Shown here one piece after another: positions 28,313 to 32,747 of a stretch of 32,747 nucleotides of DNA (position 1 is the first letter of the stretch; each line of letters begins with the position of its first letter). Source of the stretch: Borrelia persica No12. Its GTDB lineage: Bacteria > Spirochaetota > Spirochaetia > Borreliales > Borreliaceae. Made by a program: the position numbers and the translations under genes. The DNA lies in the NCBI RefSeq assembly GCF_000500045.1, contig NZ_AYOT01000088.1:1-32747 (forward strand), written 5' to 3'. The notes under the pieces were generated by a model. It had not been told where the DNA came from. It saw nothing but the letters and a program-made list of their open reading frames with translations, and made no database searches.

Positions 28313-28360
28313 AACAATATGGTAAACAATATCGTAAACAATATCGTAAATAATACAGCA
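28313..28360. repeat. tandem 12-bp iterons, candidate replication origin
   Basis: Four abutting 12-bp units: AACAATATGGTA (28313), AACAATATCGTA (28325), AACAATATCGTA (28337) and a decayed AATAATACAGCA (28349). They are followed by about 40 bases of almost pure A/T and then by the PF57 gene at 28503. Iterons plus an AT-rich stretch next to a replication gene form the classic layout of an iteron plasmid origin. The strand-composition switch also falls here. Function is inferred. Confidence 0.6.
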
Positions 28361-28502
28361 ATTATAACTATATAATTTATAATTATCATAATAAAATAAT
28401 ACAAAATGTTAACGTATTATTTAAAGTCTTTACTTTTTACAAACATTTAATTAAAATATCATTAGTATTTTAAAGATAAATATCAAACGATAGGAGTTGA
28501 AA

Positions 28503-29471
28503 ATGAGACAAAAGAAAATCAGCAAAGTACCATTTAACAAAGTAGTAGATCGAAGATTAAAGGTGTTTTGGGCAATTAAAAAATTGCAACATAATTATTT
28601 TACATATAAAAAAAGGTATTCTTTAAGAAATGTTGTAATGATGGTAAATTCAATCTTAGAAAAAAAGGGATTCAAATCCGTAACAAAAAGGACTATACAA
28701 AGCGATATTAAAAATATTGAGAAAATTGGTCTATTAAAAATCAGTTTTAATCCTCTTGGAAAAAATAATGGAAGTTTCACTTATTACATCATTAACAAAG
28801 CTCTTGAAAAGGTAGCTAACAAAGCAATAAGCACAGCTTATTTCCTCCAAAAAAAGGAGGATGCAGAAAAAGCAATAAATAAAGCCATTAATAAAGACAA
28901 ATTAAAAGAACAAGAGCAACAATTCAAAATTTCACATCAGATATTTTCACGTCTTTTAAGTGATATAAAAGTTAATTATTATAAATATAAGAATTCTAAT
29001 ATTAAGAACTCTGATTTTAAAAATATAAAAAATGAAAACTATGAAAGCAAAGAAAAAAATTTAGAACGTATTATCTTGCAAAGGTTTAAAATAAAAAAAA
29101 GCGATCTAAGTGAGATCAGAGATATTGTTAAAACGCAAGTAAGTTACAAGAATACACTTTGGAATTTAAAAGACTTTATGGAAGAATTGAAAGAATATAA
29201 TGAAAATGATGCTTTAAATTTTTTTAAAGCCGTTTTAAAAAAAAAGAAGAACAAAATATGGTTTATGGCTAAGAAAGGCATCAAAACGGATTTCCACCTT
29301 ATAATAGGAAAGTTTAAAGACGAAAATAAAACTAAAGCACAACAATTATGTCAAAATCATAAAAGAGGTGAAAAAACAAAGATGGGTTATATAGACAGTC
29401 CAAATGAAATAATAAAAATGAGCAATGTGATAGCAGATATCATCAAAATAAAAGAATTGATTTCTAGTTAG
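28503..29471 (+). CDS. plasmid replication/maintenance protein, family PF57/62
   Basis: The product has 322 residues. It belongs to the Borrelia plasmid family PF57/62, thought to act as the replication initiator and required for autonomous replication. The N-terminal part (about 15-95) has a winged-helix look, with KSVTKRTIQSDIKNIEKIGL typical of a DNA-binding recognition region. The middle is Lys-rich and helical. The start is ATG 28503 with TAGGAG at 28491-28496 at a 6-base gap, not the in-frame TTG two codons earlier. It is first of a tight operon with PF50, PF32 and PF49, six bases before the PF50 ATG. Cytoplasmic. The variant of this family and PF32 sets plasmid compatibility. Confidence 0.9.
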   Translation: MRQKKISKVPFNKVVDRRLKVFWAIKKLQHNYFTYKKRYSLRNVVMMVNSILEKKGFKSVTKRTIQSDIKNIEKIGLLKISFNPLGKNNGSFTYYIINKALEKVANKAISTAYFLQKKEDAEKAINKAINKDKLKEQEQQFKISHQIFSRLLSDIKVNYYKYKNSNIKNSDFKNIKNENYESKEKNLERIILQRFKIKKSDLSEIRDIVKTQVSYKNTLWNLKDFMEELKEYNENDALNFFKAVLKKKKNKIWFMAKKGIKTDFHLIIGKFKDENKTKAQQLCQNHKRGEKTKMGYIDSPNEIIKMSNVIADIIKIKELISS

Positions 29472-29477
29472 GAATAT

Positions 29478-30053
29478 ATGGAAAAAGCAGCAAATGAAAT
29501 AAGTGAATTGAAAACAAAATTGTTGGCAAGAAAACTAGAACTGAATAAAAAAAGTAACGGTTTTTTCAAAAGGATAGAAGATAAAAACCGCAAGAAAATG
29601 TATCATACAAAGATTTTTAGCATGCTAAACAATTTTGAAGCAAGACCGAATAAGGGTAAATTTTGGCTGTGTTTTAAAAATGTCTTTGATCCTAACAAAT
29701 ATGAAAGTTTGCATTTATTTCATATGAGACAAGGAGATAAATTTTTAGGGATTTATTATGGGTTTGCAAGATTGCCCAAGCCATTTATTGTGAATTACAA
29801 AGAAAATGAAACAAATAAGACCTCCAAAATAACAAAGATTTACTATATAGAATTTAGATTTAAAAAAGGAAGCGTTTTTTGTTATTTGAGAAGTTTGTAT
29901 ACATTATTAAAATCAAAAAATAAGGGAAAAAATTTTTATAATTCTCTTTTAGATAGAACATTAAAGTTAGAAAGAGAGGTGCATAAATTTTACGAAAAAG
30001 AATATTTTGAAAATAAAGGTGTACTAAAATGGATAAAAGAAAACCAGAAATAA
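29478..30053 (+). CDS. plasmid maintenance protein, family PF50
   Basis: The product has 191 residues, basic, with no membrane segment. It matches the Borrelia PF50 family, which always accompanies PF32/PF49/PF57 on these plasmids. A recognisable stretch is KMYHTKIFSMLNNFEA, then KGKFWLCFKN. The exact role is unknown; some members are reported to aid replication or copy control. The start ATG has TTAGGA at 29468-29473. It follows PF57 by six bases and its end overlaps the parA start by 25 bases, which suggests translational coupling. Confidence 0.88.
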   Translation: MEKAANEISELKTKLLARKLELNKKSNGFFKRIEDKNRKKMYHTKIFSMLNNFEARPNKGKFWLCFKNVFDPNKYESLHLFHMRQGDKFLGIYYGFARLPKPFIVNYKENETNKTSKITKIYYIEFRFKKGSVFCYLRSLYTLLKSKNKGKNFYNSLLDRTLKLEREVHKFYEKEYFENKGVLKWIKENQK

Positions 30054-30790
30054 TTACTGTAGCTTCCATTAAGGGTGGTGTTGGGAAAAGTACAACATCT
30101 TTGTTTTTTAGTAATATCCTTGCAAGTAAAGATTATAAAGTGTTATTAATTGATTTAGATCCTCAGGCTAGCAGTACTAGTTTCTATGTTAATCTTATAA
30201 GAAGTAAGAATATAGACATAAAGAAAATAAATATATATAGGGTGTTGAAAAAAGAACTGGACATTGATAATTCAGTTATCAATGTTAATCAAAATATTGA
30301 TTTTATAGCAAGTCATTTAAGTTTAGGGCAATTTAATGAAGAAAATATATCTTTGAAAGAAAGCTTGCTTAAAATATTTTTGAGTTATATACAGTATCGA
30401 TATGACTTTATCATTATGGATACAGCTCCTACTTTGGGAAGTTTGCTTAACAGTAGTTTAATAATGACTGATTATCTTATAGTTCCTTTGCCTACTGATC
30501 AGTGGGCAATTGAAAGTTTGGATCTAATAACCAACAGATTGAAAGATATATTTAGAAACGAATTACCGACATTTTATTTGGTAACTAAGTTGGTTGAGAG
30601 GCAAAATATAGATAAGGAGCTGAGAGATTTTATTGAAAATGAGTATAAAGACAATTTTTTAGGAAGTGTTCCAAAACGAGATAATCTTAGGAAAACTGTC
30701 TTTTATAGAAACAGCTTTAATCCAAACGAAGACTACTATAAAGCTTATGAGGAGATATTAAATGCTTTCTTGAAAAAGATTGGTTATTAG
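30029..30790 (+). CDS. parA: ParA partition ATPase, family PF32
   Basis: The product has 253 residues. The deviant Walker A motif KGGVGKSTTS has Lys15 and Lys20. Walker A' is LIDLDPQASST, and the hydrophobic strand before DTAPTLG forms Walker B. These are hallmarks of plasmid and chromosome ParA proteins, which form dynamic ATP-dependent gradients on the nucleoid to distribute plasmid copies. In Borrelia, PF32 type determines the compatibility group. There is no long N-terminal DNA-binding domain, so it is the small ParA type, and autoregulation would fall to its partner. It overlaps PF50 and is followed after 3 bases by a repeat array, then PF49. Confidence 0.96.
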   Translation: MDKRKPEIITVASIKGGVGKSTTSLFFSNILASKDYKVLLIDLDPQASSTSFYVNLIRSKNIDIKKINIYRVLKKELDIDNSVINVNQNIDFIASHLSLGQFNEENISLKESLLKIFLSYIQYRYDFIIMDTAPTLGSLLNSSLIMTDYLIVPLPTDQWAIESLDLITNRLKDIFRNELPTFYLVTKLVERQNIDKELRDFIENEYKDNFLGSVPKRDNLRKTVFYRNSFNPNEDYYKAYEEILNAFLKKIGY

Positions 30791-30796
30791 ATTTGG

Positions 30797-30844
30797 TTCC
30801 AAATGGAACTACTAGTTCCATTTGGAACTAGTAGTTCCAAATGA
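30797..30844. repeat. 19-bp-period repeat array between parA and PF49, candidate parS
   Basis: TTCCAAATGGAA (30797), TTCCATTTGGAA (30816) and a truncated TTCCAAATGA (30835) recur every 19 bp, separated by CTACTAG and CTAGTAG. Units and spacers are near-palindromes, so the whole region also folds as overlapping hairpins. It fills the gap after parA, ending just before the PF49 ribosome site. A partition site or operator is the natural reading. Confidence 0.7.
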
Positions 30845-30860
30845 TTTAAAGAGAGGTATA

Positions 30861-31421
30861 ATGAGAAAGAATGGGAAAATAGAGATAGTTAGGAGAATTG
30901 ACTTAGAAGTTTATAAAATTAAAGATTCAAATAAAACAAGAGAAGAGAGATACTTAGAGTTAAAAGAAAAACTTAAAGTTCTCATAAGAGAGGAATCTTA
31001 TAATAAGATAGAAACAGCTAGGATTTTTAAAGAAATAAATGAAAGCAAATATTATGCCCTTGATGGATATAAAAGTTTTGCATCTTTCATTAAAAGTTAT
31101 AAAATAGCAAAGACTTCTATATATAGATATATTAAATTGGCAACAGGAATTGATAGTGGCAAGATTGATTATGATTTAATTTTAAATAGGGGCGTAGATT
31201 ACGCCATTCAAGTATTGGAAAATGGTAACTTTATTAGTAAGAATGGTACTACTTTTCTAAAGTCTTTAAGGTTTAAATTAGATGATGAAGAAAGCTTTAG
31301 TTTTTACAAATCCAATATAAAATTTGCTAGTTTTTTGCTTCAGGAAGTATATAAGAATGAAAAGGATTTTTTTTATAAGATGCAAGATAAGTATATTAGA
31401 TGTAATAACTTGAAAACATAG
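30861..31421 (+). CDS. partition/maintenance protein, family PF49
   Basis: The product has 186 residues. It belongs to Borrelia family PF49, the usual partner of PF32 and functionally the ParB-like component. The middle (about 55-105) contains a helix-turn-helix-like stretch, KTSIYRYIKLATGIDSGKI, after SFASFIKSYKIA. The start is set at ATG 30861 with AGAGAGG at 30850-30856. The open frame reaches a TTG at 30822, but that extension is made of the repeat array and is rejected. It is last gene of the replication operon. Its binding site may be the array immediately upstream. Confidence 0.88.
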   Translation: MRKNGKIEIVRRIDLEVYKIKDSNKTREERYLELKEKLKVLIREESYNKIETARIFKEINESKYYALDGYKSFASFIKSYKIAKTSIYRYIKLATGIDSGKIDYDLILNRGVDYAIQVLENGNFISKNGTTFLKSLRFKLDDEESFSFYKSNIKFASFLLQEVYKNEKDFFYKMQDKYIRCNNLKT

Positions 31422-31525
31422 TGAGGCTAATTTTTGTATTAAGAGTATTTGTAATTTTTTATTAATGTTGAACTTTGGTGCTATATTTTTCTTTACTTAA
31501 TAATGTAAAAACTTTTGAAAAAGGC

Positions 31526-31555
31526 TTTACAAAAAAAAATAAAATAGTTTATAAT
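31526..31555 (+). promoter_or_regulatory. strong sigma-70-type promoter for a small RNA
   Basis: TTTACA (31526-31531), an 18-bp A-rich gap and a perfect TATAAT (31550-31555). It points away from PF49 and into a stretch without a protein frame. Confidence 0.6.
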
Positions 31556-31561
31556 TATGCT

Positions 31562-31641
31562 ATAGACTGAGATTTTAAGTCTCACTCTTATTGTTTGATT
31601 AGAATAATAGGTTGGCTACGGTAGGTAGCCTTTGTCATTTT
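31562..31641 (+). ncRNA. candidate small RNA next to the partition locus
   Basis: The predicted transcript runs from about 31562, six to seven bases past the -10 box, to the terminator. It is about 75-80 bases long. It can fold into a 5-bp stem AGACT/AGTCT near its start, a 5-bp stem TTATT/AATAA in the middle, and the terminal GGCTAC/GTAGCC hairpin. No start codon with a ribosome site lies inside. It resembles no tRNA or housekeeping RNA that I recognise. A role in plasmid copy control, as an antitoxin RNA or as a trans-acting RNA is open. The exact ends are inferred. Confidence 0.5.
31614..31641 (+). terminator. intrinsic terminator of the small RNA
   Basis: A 6-bp stem GGCTAC/GTAGCC (31614-31619 with 31625-31630) with a 5-base loop is followed by TTTGTCATTTT. 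It is the GC-richest hairpin in the neighbourhood. Confidence 0.6.
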
Positions 31642-31739
31642 AATCGTATTTAAGAATTTATGTGTTTTTGATAGTTTATTTACCTGTATTTTTTAAATTA
31701 TATTTTGTTTTATAGTTTTAATTGTGCTTGTAAAATTTG

Positions 31740-31759
31740 CTCATACTGTATGAGTTTTT
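31740..31759 (+). terminator. second intrinsic terminator
   Basis: CTCATA (31740-31745) pairs with TATGAG (31749-31754) over a 3-base loop, followed directly by TTTTT. It could catch read-through from the small RNA or end a longer form of it. Confidence 0.5.
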
Positions 31760-31832
31760 GGCTTTGTGTTAGTAAAATTTTGCATGTAAGAGTTGTTTAA
31801 CAATGTTATTGGTTTTTTAAGGATTATTAAAG

Positions 31833-31888
31833 AGCTTTAAAATTAACGATTTATTTTTTTTAACGTTAACTTTAAAGCTTTTTTTTTA
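31833..31888 (+). terminator. 16-bp hairpin with T run
   Basis: Two 16-base arms (31833-31848 with 31864-31879) match at 15 positions, with a 15-base loop, and a run of T follows on the plus strand. It abuts the stop of the minus-strand lipoprotein, so it can act for plus-strand read-through and may also protect the 3' end of the opposing transcript. Confidence 0.6.
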
Positions 31889-32419
31889 TTTTTTGATATT
31901 GTGTCTGTTTAAGGATCTACTTTGAGTGTGTTGTTTTTCTAGTGTGTTGAGCTTAATTAAAAAATTTCTAATTTTAATTTTATTCATTTTAAGTGTTTCT
32001 AATCCGATTTGTACTTTAATATCTTCTTTGTTGTATACATATTCATCTTCATTTAGTAATTTTTCTAACATATTTTTATCTAAGCTGAAGGAAGATGCGT
32101 TGATCCATTTTCCGAGTGAAGATTTGCTATCGTATTCGTAGCTTGTTTTACCTTCTATTTTTGTTCCGTCTGGGAGTATTAGTGGTGTTTGTTTGATGAT
32201 GCTGTGATTTTTTAATTTGGCGTGTAAAAATATTTGTGTTGTATTATTTTGATAGTCGATTACACCTTTTAATTCTAAGTTTTTGTTTAAATGTTGGTAT
32301 ATTCTTGTTTTTTTGTTTATTGTATCATGTTCGACTTCTAGAGATGAGCATGCTATAAATAAAAAAAATAATATAAAATGTATTGTTTTTTGTTTTAAAA
32401 TTTTTAAAGAATATAGCAC
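31886..32419 (-). CDS. lipoprotein, hypothetical
   Basis: The product has 177 residues: a basic N-terminus, a hydrophobic core and the lipobox FIACSS (Cys24). The mature domain has repeated strand-like segments and a Lys/Asn-rich tail; the function is unknown. The start is GTG (32417-32419), fixed by a perfect AAGGAGG (32426-32432) 6 bases upstream; no ATG lies near. It is transcribed towards the replication locus, against the local G/T-rich strand. By position it may match BBB14, which follows the partition genes on Lyme cp26. Confidence 0.8.
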   Translation of the reverse strand: MLYSLKILKQKTIHFILFFLFIACSSLEVEHDTINKKTRIYQHLNKNLELKGVIDYQNNTTQIFLHAKLKNHSIIKQTPLILPDGTKIEGKTSYEYDSKSSLGKWINASSFSLDKNMLEKLLNEDEYVYNKEDIKVQIGLETLKMNKIKIRNFLIKLNTLEKQHTQSRSLNRHNIKK

Positions 32420-32747
32420 TAACTGCCTCCTTTTTATATCATGTTAGTACGTATGGTATAAAATTAAGTTTTTTTTGTAAATGGTTTTGTTTTGATATTT
32501 AGTCTTCTTTAAGATTTTATTTTAATAAATTTAGAAATTAAAGTAAATAATTTTGATTTGTGAATAAATTATGATATAATAATATATAATCTGGATATAA
32601 AAAAGTTGTTTGATTTTTTGTGTTGAGAGAGAAATATTGGTTGATGAATTGTTTTTTTTATTATTATAATGTGTTGAAGTATATTGTTTAATATTTGTTT
32701 CAAATGAGAGCTATTTTTATTTTGTCTTATTAATTTTTTTTTTTTTT
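32420..32747. other. right-end non-coding DNA ending in poly-T
   Basis: These are 328 bases with no gene that I can support. There is a plus-strand promoter at 32553-32580. The end is a run of T with no TATACTAA-type telomere box, so the natural right telomere is not recognisable and may be missing. Confidence 0.6.
32553..32580 (+). promoter_or_regulatory. candidate promoter reading off the right end
   Basis: TTGATT (32553-32558), a 16-bp gap and a perfect TATAAT (32575-32580). It points to the window's edge, where no open frame of note follows within 167 bases, so the transcribed gene may lie beyond the window, or this is a second small RNA. Confidence 0.45.

Larger units (their letters stand above)
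31422..31885. other. non-coding interval with small-RNA signals
   Basis: These are 464 bases with no credible protein frame, but with a strong promoter (31526-31555) and three hairpins, listed separately. The region is unusually rich in transcription signals for its length. Confidence 0.65.

Noticed and set aside
28313-28360. The iterons as a CRISPR array
   Set aside because: The units are 12 bp and abut directly, with no spacers and no cas genes nearby.
30822-30860. Upstream TTG start for PF49
   Set aside because: The extension is translated from the repeat array; an ATG with AGAGAGG lies just downstream.
31562-31641. The small RNA as a tRNA
   Set aside because: No acceptor stem, T-loop motif or anticodon arm can be formed; the GC-rich hairpin is terminal and followed by T, as in a terminator.
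32643-32694. Short frame starting TTG/ATG near the right end
   Set aside because: It has about 16 codons, is hydrophobic and low in complexity, and lacks a convincing ribosome site.

Overview
The window looks like most or all of a small linear plasmid of a relapsing-fever-type Borrelia spirochaete. The DNA is very AT-rich, and there are many short lipoproteins with spirochaetal lipoboxes. It carries the Borrelia plasmid-maintenance set (families PF57/62, PF50, PF32 and PF49) and a ResT hairpin-telomere resolvase. From recalled gene order, the backbone pbuG - lipoproteins - IrrE-like - ankyrin protein - glucose PTS - acyP - hypothetical - resT - lipoprotein - PF57/PF50/PF32/PF49 - lipoprotein matches cp26, the essential circular plasmid of Lyme Borrelia. 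Here it ends in a telomere, so the replicon is linear. Several relapsing-fever species are known to carry 23-27 kb linear plasmids of this class. The species cannot be fixed from sequence alone.

Layout: positions 1-18646 form one giant inverted repeat whose axis lies between 9323 and 9324 (position x pairs with 18647-x). All ten long genes in it (five per arm) plus the subtelomeric lipoprotein pair are exact mirror copies. The axis is a replicated hairpin telomere with the box-3 motif TTAGTATA 14 bp from the axis on both sides. The real monomer is therefore probably 9324 to the right end (about 23.4 kb). The left arm is then either sequencing read-through around the covalently closed hairpin or an unresolved head-to-head dimer.

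Region 9324-18634 (telomere side) holds a subtelomeric lipoprotein and a purine-salvage island: guaB, guaA, an exported MTA/SAH nucleosidase (mtnN), adenine deaminase (adeC) and a purine-base permease (pbuG). Together they release adenine, import purine bases, deaminate adenine to hypoxanthine and, after IMP is formed elsewhere, convert IMP to XMP to GMP. Region 18.7-22.4 kb carries three small lipoproteins, an IrrE/ImmA-like protein whose HExxH motif is degraded to QQxxH, and a membrane-anchored ankyrin protein. Positions 22.4-23.5 kb are largely non-coding and contain a 51-bp near-perfect palindrome. Then come a glucose-type PTS EIICB, acylphosphatase, a hypothetical protein, ResT and a lipoprotein.

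Region 28.3-31.4 kb is the replication and partition locus. Tandem 12-bp iterons lie in front of PF57, and a 19-bp-period repeat lies between ParA (PF32) and PF49. Top-strand composition switches from A/C-rich to G/T-rich here, which fits an internal bidirectional origin. Downstream is a probable short RNA gene with a strong promoter and an intrinsic terminator (31.55-31.64 kb), a lipoprotein on the minus strand, and an AT-rich end that finishes in a poly-T run without a recognisable telomere.
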